A model generated the notes under the pieces. The model did not search any database. It was not told where the DNA came from and saw only the letters and a program-made list of their open reading frames with translations. From a virus, in the IMG/VR virus record IMGVR_UViG_3300031857_000291, positions 1-50,656 of that record: DNA of 50,656 bases; one strand, given 5' to 3'. Positions within the stretch are counted from its first letter, which is position 1. Each line of letters opens with the position of its first letter. Position numbers and translations under genes: made by a program. Positions 14,843 to 22,819 of this stretch are shown in pieces.

Positions 14843-15262
14843 ATGGGCGACCGTGTACTGATGCAGTGCCACTCAGCCAAGAGTGGCAGATTCGGCCCCG
14901 TGGTGTATTGCCACTGGCTGGGGGACAAAGCACCGCAGATTGTCAACCAGCTGATTAACCGCATGCGTGGCCGCAGCGGAGACGTTGACTGCACCAGCGC
15001 TCGGCTGGTGCAGGAATGTACGCTAGCGCAAGCTGACCCTGCCACCTGCATGGGCATTGGCGTGTGGAACAGTGACCACCTGCTCACCGCCAAGGACAGC
15101 CACGGGGACGCTGGCTGCGTCCTGATTGACGTGGACAACTGGGCTATCACCTACGTGGGAGGATACCTGGAGCATGACGGCTTGTTGAAGTCCACAGAGC
15201 AGCAAGCACAGGACGCTTTGTATGCCCACATGGCTACTACCCCCTTAGTGGGGGCAAATTAA
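14843..15262 (+). CDS. Conserved-type phage protein (139 aa)
   Basis: ATG 14843 begins one base after the previous stop. The product contains SGRFGPVVYCHWLGDKAP, INRMRGRSGDVDCTSARLVQ and, later, GVWNSDHLL and GDAGCVLIDVDNW. This set of segments resembles an uncharacterised family common in phage early regions. Four or more Cys/His residues could bind metal, but no classical finger is present. Function unknown. Confidence 0.65.
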   Translation: MGDRVLMQCHSAKSGRFGPVVYCHWLGDKAPQIVNQLINRMRGRSGDVDCTSARLVQECTLAQADPATCMGIGVWNSDHLLTAKDSHGDAGCVLIDVDNWAITYVGGYLEHDGLLKSTEQQAQDALYAHMATTPLVGAN

Positions 15263-15283
15263 CGCCACCACGGGGCACCTGAC

Positions 15284-15646
15284 GTGTCTGCTGGGCAACC
15301 CGTAACCCCCGCGCCCCGTGCGCTGGCTCTGGTTGCCCAGCTACGGTGGATTTACAGCACGTCCACCGCAGTGCACGCCCCTCTAGTGCTAGAGGCCCTT
15401 ACCATACTAGAGCAAGCAGTGAAAGACGAGACAACAACCTACCTCTTCGACGACGGCACAGAGCCTACCGTCCGTCGCCTACCCAAGGGCTGTGACCAGC
15501 AGGGCCGCTTTCCCGAGGCAGCGGAAGCTGCAACAGAAGTGGGCGCTGATGATGCCCCCGTGGGTATTGGTTCCATCGTCCTGAGGAGCGTGAAGGCCAT
15601 CATCATTGTCGGCGTGATTGCTTTTCTTGTGGGGGTGTTGGCATGA
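15284..15646 (+). CDS. Protein with C-terminal membrane anchor (120 aa)
   Basis: Predicted start GTG 15284. Residues 1-95 are soluble (a helical part ALVAQLRWIYSTSTAVHAPL, then an acidic linker). The last 20 residues, AIIIVGVIAFLVGVLA, form one transmembrane helix, so it is probably tail-anchored in the inner membrane. Its TGA overlaps the ATG of the next gene. Role unknown; membrane-located early phage proteins often act in superinfection exclusion or host takeover. Confidence 0.6.
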   Translation: MSAGQPVTPAPRALALVAQLRWIYSTSTAVHAPLVLEALTILEQAVKDETTTYLFDDGTEPTVRRLPKGCDQQGRFPEAAEAATEVGADDAPVGIGSIVLRSVKAIIIVGVIAFLVGVLA

Positions 15647-15987
15647 CTGAGAAGAGTGAAGCCCTGCGGCTGGCTGATGCGTTAGAAGTGTCGATTAGTG
15701 ATGCATGGCACAAAGAAGCCGCCACCGAACTGCGCCGCCTTCATGCGGAGAACGAGAAATTCCGCAAGCACATTGAGGGCCAGAACACTGAGCTGGACAA
15801 ACTGATTCCTATGGCTGAAAGGCTTGAGGCCCAGCGCGATGCGATGCTGGAGGCGTTGAAAAGCACAGGCCTGTTTCTGCACCACTGCTGGTGCGATGTG
15901 CAGATGAACGACTACTCGTTCGAGAAGCTGAATCAGCAAATGCAGATCGTTGACGCTGCCATTAAGTCGGTGGAGGAGGGGAAATGA
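15643..15987 (+). CDS. Coiled-coil accessory protein (114 aa)
   Basis: Begins MTEKSEALRLADALEV, a start very common in small phage and prophage proteins of beta- and gammaproteobacteria. Residues 25-70 (ELRRLHAENEKFRKHIEGQN) are a coiled coil, followed by a Cys/His pair (LHHCWCDVQM). ATGA-coupled on both sides. First of a run of seven coupled accessory genes ending at 17532. Function unknown. Confidence 0.7.
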   Translation: MTEKSEALRLADALEVSISDAWHKEAATELRRLHAENEKFRKHIEGQNTELDKLIPMAERLEAQRDAMLEALKSTGLFLHHCWCDVQMNDYSFEKLNQQMQIVDAAIKSVEEGK

Positions 15988-16205
15988 GCGACTACGGGGA
16001 TTTGTGCCGCGATCTACGCAGCTCCAAGCGTGAACACCGCCTCAAGCATGGAGTGCTCTGCCCCGAGTGCAAACGCGTTCGACCCAAAGCGCACCCCACG
16101 ATCTTGCTGCCGCAGCAGCGGTGCAAGGTGGACGGCTACCGCGATCCCCGCCCGCGTGGCGAGACTTACTTTGACGCCATCAAGGCGGTGGAGGAAAACA
16201 CATGA
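15984..16205 (+). CDS. Small CxxC protein (73 aa)
   Basis: MSDYGDLCRDLRSSKREHRL, then HGVLCPECKRV and further on QQRCKVDGY. One CxxC plus a nearby Cys and several His could form a zinc ribbon-like site. Basic and probably nucleic-acid related, but no family is recognised. ATGA-coupled to both neighbours. Confidence 0.65.
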   Translation: MSDYGDLCRDLRSSKREHRLKHGVLCPECKRVRPKAHPTILLPQQRCKVDGYRDPRPRGETYFDAIKAVEENT

Positions 16206-16363
16206 CCCCGACAAACAAGCTGCGCTTTGTGGAGCGCGAAGTGCCTTGCGGAGACGGCTATTCCAAGACCATCCGCGTTCTTCAGCAGTGGTGGGAGCCG
16301 CCTTATCCTGGCCCTGCTATTCCGGGCGAATGGCGGGACGTACCGCTGGAGGAAGAAGTATGA
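16202..16363 (+). CDS. Small accessory protein (53 aa)
   Basis: A 53-residue product (MTPTNKLRFVEREVPCGDGY) containing the segment IRVLQQWWEPPYPG, which is typical of tiny uncharacterised phage proteins. It overlaps both neighbours by ATGA, and this frame fills the gap exactly, which supports translation. Function unknown. Confidence 0.6.
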   Translation: MTPTNKLRFVEREVPCGDGYSKTIRVLQQWWEPPYPGPAIPGEWRDVPLEEEV

Positions 16364-16683
16364 ACGAGACAGACCGTGAACTGCTTGAGGCCGCTGCGAA
16401 GGCGGCTGGGATTTACTACTGGATTGACGCCGACGCTGTTGTTACGCACAGCGACACGCCCGGTTCAACGCGGGAATGGAACCCACTCACCGACGACGGC
16501 GATGCGCTGCGGCTGGCGGTGAAGTTGCGGCTTATGCCGGTCATTGAGGAATGGTCTGACGGGCTGCGGGTATTCGTGCCATCGCATCTTGATGGCGTCG
16601 AGCGTTTGTCCGGCGACCCCCTCGCCGCCACCCGCCGCGCCATCGTCAGGGCTGCGGCTGAGATTGGAAGGAGCATGAAATGA
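16360..16683 (+). CDS. Small accessory protein (107 aa)
   Basis: Starts MNETDRELLEAAAKAAGIYY at ATG 16360 (ATGA overlap). The central part contains WNPLTDDGDALRLAVKLRL and the end TRRAIVRAAAEIGRSM. This 'xWNPLxDDGDALRLA' protein type is widespread in phages and prophages of proteobacteria with no known function. Coupled to the next gene. Confidence 0.75.
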   Translation: MNETDRELLEAAAKAAGIYYWIDADAVVTHSDTPGSTREWNPLTDDGDALRLAVKLRLMPVIEEWSDGLRVFVPSHLDGVERLSGDPLAATRRAIVRAAAEIGRSMK

Positions 16684-16853
16684 TCACCCTACAGGAAGCC
16701 CTCCACGTTGTCCCGCTCAACGACCTGCGTGAACACGTTGCCAGCAAGAACTGCTGGTGCAAGCCGACCGAAGACGATCAAGTCGATGACGTTTGGATTC
16801 ATCACTCGATGGATCAACGAGAGCAATACGAAGAAGGAAGGAACATGACATGA
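16680..16853 (+). CDS. Small accessory protein (57 aa)
   Basis: ATG 16680 overlaps the previous stop. 57 residues (MITLQEALHVVPLNDLREHV), containing a CWC motif and an acidic stretch. The overlap with both neighbours supports a real gene; function unknown. Confidence 0.55.
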   Translation: MITLQEALHVVPLNDLREHVASKNCWCKPTEDDQVDDVWIHHSMDQREQYEEGRNMT

Positions 16854-17284
16854 CCAAGATCACAATTGACCGCGCCGTGGTGGAGCAGGCGCTGGAGGCG
16901 TTGGAGCTACTGCAAAACGCCATCTACAACATTGGGGGTGAACACGTCACCGGATGGGGCTATGCGAACGATGCTGCTGATTCAGCCGAGAAGCCAATCA
17001 CCACCCTCAAGGCCGCGCTGGTAGAGCCGCAGGAGCCGGGGTTTTGGGGGCGTGTTGCGGCACGACAGGCCAGCAGGATCAAGCAACTTGAAACCACCGG
17101 CCAGCAGACGCTGGAGGCGTTGGAGAATTTTGGAATGAAGCACTACGAGAACACTGGCGAAGTGCTGCACAGAGACGTTTACGAAGCCCTCAAGGCCGCG
17201 CTGGCAGAGCCACAGAATCCTTGCAACCCTTCGTGCGCTCCGGGCTACTGCTACTGTGAGCCGGTGCATGGGGTCAAAGAGTGA
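16850..17284 (+). CDS. Internally duplicated accessory protein (144 aa)
   Basis: Starts MTKITIDRAVVEQALEALEL. Two related halves are visible: residues 10-60 (QALEALELLQ to ITTLKAALVEPQEP) and residues 80-125 (QTLEALENFG to YEALKAALAEPQNP). The end is Cys-rich (CNPSCAPGYCYCEP), possibly metal-binding. Proteins with this duplicated LEALE/LKAALxEPQ design are frequent small accessory products in phages of Burkholderiales-like hosts. Function unknown. ATGA and GTGA overlaps place it in the coupled gene run. Confidence 0.75.
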   Translation: MTKITIDRAVVEQALEALELLQNAIYNIGGEHVTGWGYANDAADSAEKPITTLKAALVEPQEPGFWGRVAARQASRIKQLETTGQQTLEALENFGMKHYENTGEVLHRDVYEALKAALAEPQNPCNPSCAPGYCYCEPVHGVKE

Positions 17285-17532
17285 GCATCGTCACCCACGT
17301 CGCCGTCTTCTTCGCCCGCAACCCTGACGAAGAATTGACTGCTCACGACATCGGCATCAAATGGGGCATGAAACCCAACAACATCGGCCACTCGCTGAAG
17401 TACGCCGAGCAATCAGGCTGGGTCAAGCGCACCAAGCGCACCGACCCCGGCGCGCGATACAAGTACCACTGGGTCTACACCGCTGGCCCGCTGTTACTCA
17501 AGCAAGTTGAAAAGTCCCGCAGCGCACCCTAG
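17281..17532 (+). CDS. Winged-helix DNA-binding protein (83 aa)
   Basis: Start GTG 17281 (GTGA overlap). Residues 5-60 form a plausible winged helix: a helix (VTHVAVFFARNPDEELT), a recognition region (AHDIGIKWGMKPNNIGHSLK) and a wing (GWVKRTKRTDPGARYKY). Likely a small transcription regulator. It is the last gene before composite promoter 3, so it is a candidate for the protein that binds the GGGTAAACCCC operator, though that is inference. Confidence 0.65.
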   Translation: MSIVTHVAVFFARNPDEELTAHDIGIKWGMKPNNIGHSLKYAEQSGWVKRTKRTDPGARYKYHWVYTAGPLLLKQVEKSRSAP

Positions 17533-17605
17533 GGTAAACCCCTATGGCACGGGTAAGTCAAAAGCGCAAAATAGCTATGCTGCCGCAGTGGCAGTAGTCC
17601 TAGTT
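17529..17605 (+). promoter_or_regulatory. Composite promoter 3: operator, -10, 5' hairpin, CTAGTT
   Basis: Operator CTAGGGTAAACCCCTAT (17529-17545), overlapping the stop of the winged-helix gene; -10-like CAAAAT (17567-17572), 24 bases after the CCCC; hairpin CTGCC/GGCAG (17580-17594); CTAGTT (17600-17605); then AAGAAGGA before ATG 17628. Confidence 0.55.
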
Positions 17606-17627
17606 AACCAAGAAGGAAAGTTACATC

Positions 17628-18467
17628 ATGCGTCCCATTCTCACCTCTCCGCGCGTGCTGCGCACCGGCCAGCCGCTGACGTTGGCAGGCATCCAGCAAG
17701 TGTGCCCTGCGGTGTTTGCCCCTCAAGCGCACGCAAGCCGGGGGCCTAAGTACCTGTACGTGCCCACAATCGAGCCCCTCAACGCCCTGTTGGACAGTGG
17801 CTGGGGCGTGTACGAGGCCAGCCAACAACGCGCCCGCGCCGCCGACCGTGACCCCTACACCAAGCACATGCTCCGCCTGCGGAAGCTCGAGCACTTTGAC
17901 AGTACGCAGGTGCTGCGGGACGGAGTGCCGGAGGTAATCCTCATCAACGCACACGACGGCACCGCCGCCTATCACTTGCGGGCAGGATTCTTCCGCTTTG
18001 TGTGCAGCAACGGGTTGATTGTTGGCAACCAGATTGCCGGGTTTAAGATCCGCCACACGGTAACCAGCCAAACCACCAGCGAGGTTATTGACGGCTGCAC
18101 CCGCGTAGTGACGGAGAGCTTCCCCGTAATGCTCGACAACATGGACCGCTTTAAGAGCATCCACCTATTGCCCGAGCAGCAGTACCGGCTGGCTAATGTG
18201 GGCATCAAGCTGCGGTATGGCACCACGCTACCGAAGTTTACCGTGCAGGACGTACTTACCTGCCGCCGCCCCGAAGACGAGGAGCCTACCCTGTGGAACA
18301 TCTACAACCGCGTGCAGGAGAACGTGGTGTACGGCGGCTGGGAACAGCGCAGCCGTGGATACAACCGACGCACCACCGTGCGTGGCGTTGAGCGTGTAAG
18401 CGCCGTAGCTGGCATCAACGCTGGGTTGTGGGACGCCGCTACCACCCTGGCTGACGAGCTTGCTTGA
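17628..18467 (+). CDS. DUF932-family protein (279 aa)
   Basis: The central segment VILINAHDGTAAYHLRAGFF followed by RFVCSNGLIVGN is the hallmark of the DUF932 family, found in plasmids, phages and genomic islands. Length of 279 residues is normal for phage members. Biochemical role is unknown; the location directly before replication genes and behind its own promoter suggests a part in DNA replication or protection. ATG 17628 follows AAGAAGGAAAG. The TGA overlaps the ATG of the next gene. Confidence 0.85.
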   Translation: MRPILTSPRVLRTGQPLTLAGIQQVCPAVFAPQAHASRGPKYLYVPTIEPLNALLDSGWGVYEASQQRARAADRDPYTKHMLRLRKLEHFDSTQVLRDGVPEVILINAHDGTAAYHLRAGFFRFVCSNGLIVGNQIAGFKIRHTVTSQTTSEVIDGCTRVVTESFPVMLDNMDRFKSIHLLPEQQYRLANVGIKLRYGTTLPKFTVQDVLTCRRPEDEEPTLWNIYNRVQENVVYGGWEQRSRGYNRRTTVRGVERVSAVAGINAGLWDAATTLADELA

Positions 18468-18706
18468 TGCCCACCCACCTGTACGAGTACGCTGGCGTTA
18501 CCCTGAGTGTTGAGTATACGGTGGATGCAGCGGATAGCATCCCCACACTCAGCGCCGCCCGGGTGTTAGATGCCAGCTACCAGCCCTGCGGGCCAGACTT
18601 AATAGACTGGTTGCAGCGCCTTGTATTCATGCACACGCCAACCGATGGAGAGAGTGTGCTCTCTATCATAGCCGGAGAAATACACAGTGTCCTTAACTGC
18701 CACTGA
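18467..18706 (+). CDS. Unknown small protein (79 aa)
   Basis: Start ATG 18467 sits in a TGATG overlap with the DUF932 gene. The 79-residue product (MPTHLYEYAGVTLSVEYTVD) is acidic and beta-rich at the start, with a helix near the end. No family recognised. It overlaps the next gene by 20 bases. Confidence 0.6.
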   Translation: MPTHLYEYAGVTLSVEYTVDAADSIPTLSAARVLDASYQPCGPDLIDWLQRLVFMHTPTDGESVLSIIAGEIHSVLNCH

Positions 18707-19073
18707 ACTTGCCCAACTGGCCGACCACTACTGGACCACGCGGGCCAAGCGCCTTGATGCCGACAAGGTAGCCAAGGATTTGAAAGATGAAGAGTCTCGC
18801 GCCGAGGCTACTTTGATAAAGGAGATGCGTGAGCAGCAACTCACAGCCATTGGAGGCAAGCTGGTGCGTCTTGCTATCCCCACCGTGCCAGAGTACGTGC
18901 CCGCCGTAAAGGACTGGGACGTGCTTTACAAGCACATTCTGGAGTCGGGTGACTTTAGCCTGCTCCACAAGCGGGTGGGTAACACCGCCTGCAAAGAACG
19001 CTGGGACGCCGGCGTAGACGTACCGGGGGTTGAGAAGTTCCCGGTGTACAAGTTGTCAAAATCAGGAGTTTGA
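18687..19073 (+). CDS. Conserved-type phage protein near polymerase (128 aa)
   Basis: GTG start at 18687. The N-terminal half is a charged helical hairpin (LADKVAKDLKDEES-like segment), then IGGKLVRLAIPTVPEYVPAV and KDWDVLYKHILESGDFSLLH, ending in a conserved-looking NTACKERWDAGVDVPGV. This architecture is a recurrent uncharacterised phage protein near recombination or polymerase genes. It may act with the downstream 259-residue protein, from which it is separated by three bases. Confidence 0.7.
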   Translation: MSLTATELAQLADHYWTTRAKRLDADKVAKDLKDEESRAEATLIKEMREQQLTAIGGKLVRLAIPTVPEYVPAVKDWDVLYKHILESGDFSLLHKRVGNTACKERWDAGVDVPGVEKFPVYKLSKSGV

Positions 19074-19076
19074 ACC

Positions 19077-19856
19077 ATGAGCGAGATTGTCACTACCCAA
19101 GCCTCTGCGCTTGCCCTGCCCAACGACGTGCTTGCCGCCCTGGCGGCTGAGGCCAAAGCCGCCGCCGCTAAGGAGCGCCCCGCCCTGGGCCGCATTGGCC
19201 TTAAGAGCGGCGTTATGACCTACGCGGGCCAACCCGTAGCCGGTAACAAGATGGAAGCCATTGTGCTCTGCGCCAGCTTCCGTAACGTGTGGTACGCCGG
19301 ACGGTACGACCCTAACAACATCGTCAATCCGAACTGCTTTGCCCTCAGCATGGATGACGAGGGCATGGTGCCGCACAGCAACGTCAGCAAACCGGCCAAC
19401 TCCACCTGTGCCGGATGCCCCCACGACGAGTGGGGCAGCGACCCCAACGGCGGCCGAGGCAAGGCCTGCAAGCAGACCCGCCGCCTTGTGCTGCTGCCAG
19501 GGCACGCCATGGAACAGGGGCCAGACGCACTCCGCGCCGCAGAGATGGCTGTGCTGGACTTGCCCGTCACCAGTGTGAAGAACTACAGCAGCTACGTGAA
19601 TACGCTGACCGCCAGCACGCAGATGCCCACGTATGCCGCCGTGTGCGAAATTAGCGTGGTGCCCGATGCCAAAACGCAATTCAAGGTCAACTTCCGGGCT
19701 ATGCGTGTGGTGCCTAGCATGGAGCACTTGCAGGCCATCAAGTCCCGTATGGATGGAGCGCAGCTTGTGGCGCTGGAGCCCTACGCCGAGACTGCTGACG
19801 AGGACGACGCACCGCCTGCCAAGGTGGCCGCGCCCGCCAAGGGCAAGAAGTTCTAA
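19077..19856 (+). CDS. Zinc-site phage protein next to polymerase, ssDNA-binding candidate (259 aa)
   Basis: Residues 100-135 contain a four-cysteine-type site (STCAGCPHDEWGS then GRGKACKQTRRLVLL), and the C-terminus is an acidic stretch followed by a Lys/Ala-rich tail. This family occurs right before PolA-type polymerases in many phages. I infer a replication accessory or single-stranded-DNA-binding role from location and basic/acidic tail; there is no direct motif proof. Ends upstream of a structured leader and terminator that precede the polymerase. Confidence 0.65.
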   Translation: MSEIVTTQASALALPNDVLAALAAEAKAAAAKERPALGRIGLKSGVMTYAGQPVAGNKMEAIVLCASFRNVWYAGRYDPNNIVNPNCFALSMDDEGMVPHSNVSKPANSTCAGCPHDEWGSDPNGGRGKACKQTRRLVLLPGHAMEQGPDALRAAEMAVLDLPVTSVKNYSSYVNTLTASTQMPTYAAVCEISVVPDAKTQFKVNFRAMRVVPSMEHLQAIKSRMDGAQLVALEPYAETADEDDAPPAKVAAPAKGKKF

Positions 19857-19874
19857 GGTTTTGGGGATGGTCTA

Positions 19875-19999
19875 GCGTGGCGGGGTTGTCTCCTCCCTGG
19901 CCCACAATCCGCTCAGTGCGGACGCCACGCAGCACATAGACATGCCCCTGCCCCCACTCACCATCTCGATAAGCAGTTGCCGGTGAGTGGGGGCTTTTT
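19875..19999 (+). promoter_or_regulatory. Structured leader with terminator before DNA polymerase
   Basis: An outer stem GCGTGGCG/CGCCACGC (19875-19882, 19923-19930) encloses a hairpin TCCGC/GCGGA (19908-19922). It is followed by a terminator, GCCCCCACTCACC-like stem pairing with GGTGAGTGGGGGC (19950-19962, 19982-19994) and TTTTT, ending 13 bases before the polymerase start. Polymerase expression must depend on read-through or on opening of this stem. Confidence 0.6.
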
Positions 20000-20012
20000 A
20001 CAAGGAACTCGA

Positions 20013-21824
20013 GTGCTTACCATTGACTTTGAAACTGAAGGGATAGTGGGTAACCCCATCTATGCACCGCCGCGCCCGGTGGGCGTATCAATTAAACGGG
20101 AAGGAGAAGAGTCCACCTACCACGCGTGGGGGCATCCTACGGAGAATAACTGCTCGTTTGAGCAGGCCAAGGCCACGCTGCTCACCGCCCTGCACGAGGA
20201 CAAAGAGGGCTACCTCGCCCACAACGCGCCATTTGAAGCCGCCATTTTGCGCGAGTACTTCGGCTATACGCAGAAAGACCCTCTCAAGGTACACGACACG
20301 CAGTACCTACTATTCCTTGCTGATCCGTACGCCTTAACATTCAGCCTCAAGCCGAGTGCTGAGCGCATACTGGGCCTGCCCCCCGACGAGCGGGATGACG
20401 TTATGGCTTGGGTGCTGGCTAACGTGCCCGGAGCCAAGAAGTCTGACTGGGGGGCCTACATCTGCAAAGCGCCGGGTGGACTGGTTGGCAAGTACGCTGT
20501 AGGAGACACTGACCGTACCCGCGCCCTGTTTGACGCGCTGTACCCCCGCATTCTGCAGGCCGGTATGCTGGAGCCCTACCGCCGCGAGCAGCACTTGGCC
20601 CCCGTGCTAAGCGCCAGTAGTGAGCGTGGCGTGCGCCTTGACATGGAGCGGCTAGAGGCAGACATCAAGGTGTACACCGCCGCCAAGCTCAAAGCCGAGC
20701 ATTATGTATACAAAACGCTGGGCGACTTTAATATCGACTCTGACGCTGAGCTTGCCGCCGCGTTGGACCGTGCGGGCCAAGTTACCCAGTGGGTGCTAAC
20801 CCCCACGGGCAAGCGCTCCACAAGCCGTAAGAACCTTGTTGGACGCGTTAAAGACCCCGCGCTGCTGGCCTACCTTGCCTACAGGGGCGTGCTGCAAACG
20901 TGTCTTGGCACGTTTGCCGAACCCTGGCTGTACCAAGCCAGCCGGGAGGGCGGACGCCTACACCCACAGTGGAATCAGGTACGGGGTGACAAAGGCACGG
21001 ACGGAGACATGTCCGGCACCCGCACGGGGCGGATGAGTTGCCGCAACCCCAACCTGCAGAACCCACCGAATGAATTTGAAGGTTTGGTGATACCTGAGGG
21101 CCTACCCCCACCCATGATTATGCGGAGGTACCTGCTACCCGAGGAGGGGCATGTGTGGCTCAAGCGAGACTTTAGTGCGCAGGAGATGCGTATTATGGCC
21201 CACTTTGCCGAGGGGCGGCTCTACGATGCCTTCCGTCTTGACCCCACCACAGACCCTCACGTCGCTGTGCAGAGGATGATTAAGGAGCTCCTTAACATTG
21301 ACATGCCCCGCAAGTACGTCAAGATTACTGGCTTTGGAATCATGTATGGACGCGGAGTGCCAAACCTTAGTGCTGCCCTGGGAGTTGATCAAGAAGAAGG
21401 CAAGCGCGTGCGAGACGCTTACTATGCAGCTCTGCCGGAAGTCCAACAACTCAGTTACGATACTCGCAACCGAGGGAAGCGAGGCCAGTTTATTCGAACT
21501 TGGGGTGGGCGAGTGTATTACCGTGAGCCTGACCCGGCACGGGATCTCAGTTACAAGTTGCTCAACTACCTTATCCAAGGCAGTGCGGCGGACCAGACTA
21601 AGCAAGCGATGATAGACTGGGACCGTACCCGCGCCCCAGGTGACGTGCTGCTAGCCGCCGTGCATGATGAAATAAACATATCCGCCCCAATGGATGATGC
21701 TGCCGGGGCTATGCGCCGCCTGCGGCTCGCCATGAATGCGGATAGGTTTGACGTTCCCTTCATGTCTGAAGGGTATACCGGCCCCAACTGGGGCGAAATT
21801 GTGGGGTACAAAGATAATGACTGA
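20013..21824 (+). CDS. polA: Family A DNA polymerase (603 aa)
   Basis: Phage replicative polymerase with proofreading. Residues 5-10 DFETEG are exonuclease motif I, AHNAPFEAAIL is motif II and KYAVGDTDRTR holds motif III. Polymerase motifs are A, DFSAQEMRIMAHF (about residue 385); B, RKYVKITGFGIMYGRG (about 432), with Phe at the E. coli Phe762 position; and C, VHDEINIS (about 549). No 5' nuclease domain. Start is GTG 20013 with AAGGAA upstream rather than the in-frame ATG at 19977, which lies inside the terminator stem. It overlaps the next gene by 8 bases, making a replication/nuclease cluster. Confidence 0.95.
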   Translation: MLTIDFETEGIVGNPIYAPPRPVGVSIKREGEESTYHAWGHPTENNCSFEQAKATLLTALHEDKEGYLAHNAPFEAAILREYFGYTQKDPLKVHDTQYLLFLADPYALTFSLKPSAERILGLPPDERDDVMAWVLANVPGAKKSDWGAYICKAPGGLVGKYAVGDTDRTRALFDALYPRILQAGMLEPYRREQHLAPVLSASSERGVRLDMERLEADIKVYTAAKLKAEHYVYKTLGDFNIDSDAELAAALDRAGQVTQWVLTPTGKRSTSRKNLVGRVKDPALLAYLAYRGVLQTCLGTFAEPWLYQASREGGRLHPQWNQVRGDKGTDGDMSGTRTGRMSCRNPNLQNPPNEFEGLVIPEGLPPPMIMRRYLLPEEGHVWLKRDFSAQEMRIMAHFAEGRLYDAFRLDPTTDPHVAVQRMIKELLNIDMPRKYVKITGFGIMYGRGVPNLSAALGVDQEEGKRVRDAYYAALPEVQQLSYDTRNRGKRGQFIRTWGGRVYYREPDPARDLSYKLLNYLIQGSAADQTKQAMIDWDRTRAPGDVLLAAVHDEINISAPMDDAAGAMRRLRLAMNADRFDVPFMSEGYTGPNWGEIVGYKDND

Positions 21825-22536
21825 CACCGTAGAGCTTAACGTAAAGCCGCCTTTCCGCTGGAGCTTCAGCCAGTGGGAATCGTACAACCAGTGCCCCGCA
21901 AAGTGGAACTTCCAGAGCCGCATGAAGTTGCCGCGCCGCCCGCCCGGGCCTGCCGCCGCCCGTGGGTTGCAGATGCACGACACGGTAGAGCAATACATCA
22001 AAGGTGGGGAGCCCAGCGTACTGCACCCCGACATTGATAAGAAGTACATCCCCATACTGGACGCATACCGCAACCACCCCAACGGAGACCGACACACCGA
22101 AAAGAAGCTGGCCTTTGACGCTGAGTGGTACCTGTGTGCTCCACAGAGCAAGTACGCTGCCTGTGTGGCCGTGCTGGACGCCGTGCGCTACACCAAGCCC
22201 CATGCCACTGATACCGGAGTGCTGGAGGTAGGTGAGTGGAAAAGCGGCAAGCCCAAGGACACCCACGGAGACCAGCGCAAGCTCTATGCAATGTTCGGTA
22301 TGCGGGCGTGGCTAGCAGATGAGGTGCGCGTCACCACCTACTACCTGGAGGACACTGCACCCCCGCAGCGGCTGGTGGTGAGTAGCCAGAGCGGCTTTGA
22401 AAAGCTCAAGGCCCTGTGGATTGACCGCATCAGTACCATGCAGCGTGACCAAATCTGCGCCCCGCGCCCTGGCTTCTACTGCCGGTTTTGTGACTACGCC
22501 AAGGCCCAAGGCGGACCTTGTCAATTCGGTGCTTGA
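21817..22536 (+). CDS. PD-(D/E)XK exonuclease, Cas4/AddB-like with Cys cluster (239 aa)
   Basis: Nuclease domain core GVLEVGEWKSGKPK matches the D..ExK signature of RecB/Cas4-type nucleases. One Cys near the start (YNQCPAKW) and three near the end (FYCRFCDYAKAQGGPC) are the pattern of the four-Cys iron-sulphur site of Cas4 and AddB nucleases. Start ATG 21817 overlaps the polymerase stop. Probably a replication/recombination exonuclease. Downstream VRR-NUC and SNF2-type genes overlap it in turn. Confidence 0.85.
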   Translation: MTDTVELNVKPPFRWSFSQWESYNQCPAKWNFQSRMKLPRRPPGPAAARGLQMHDTVEQYIKGGEPSVLHPDIDKKYIPILDAYRNHPNGDRHTEKKLAFDAEWYLCAPQSKYAACVAVLDAVRYTKPHATDTGVLEVGEWKSGKPKDTHGDQRKLYAMFGMRAWLADEVRVTTYYLEDTAPPQRLVVSSQSGFEKLKALWIDRISTMQRDQICAPRPGFYCRFCDYAKAQGGPCQFGA

Positions 22537-22819
22537 AAGTTACATAGAAAGGAAGGTAAGGTCTTGGGCACGCTCTAAGGGCGTGCTCTGCCTAAAGCTG
22601 ACCCCGCAGGGTACTGCGGGCTATCCAGACGACCTATTTTTGTTTCGCGGCCGCACAGCCTTGATAGAATTTAAGCGCCCCGGTGGCAAGCCTAGACCCC
22701 TACAACTGGTACGGATTGCGGAACTTGAGCAACAGGGCTTCCCTGTAGGAGTGATTGACAATGTCGACGACGGAATTGCGTTCCTGGCAACCGCGCTCAT
22801 ATCAGCAACAGGCGGTTAA
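22529..22819 (+). CDS. VRR-NUC domain endonuclease (96 aa)
   Basis: Compact nuclease: KLTPQGTAGYPDDLFLF is the G.PD motif and ALIEFKRPGGKPRPLQ is the E.K motif of VRR-NUC enzymes, which act on branched DNA such as Holliday junctions. GTG 22529 overlaps the stop of the previous gene. About 96 residues is the usual length of phage stand-alone VRR-NUC proteins, so the upstream extension is not used. The helicase gene begins inside it, a common VRR-NUC/SNF2 phage pairing. Confidence 0.9.
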   Translation: MLESYIERKVRSWARSKGVLCLKLTPQGTAGYPDDLFLFRGRTALIEFKRPGGKPRPLQLVRIAELEQQGFPVGVIDNVDDGIAFLATALISATGG

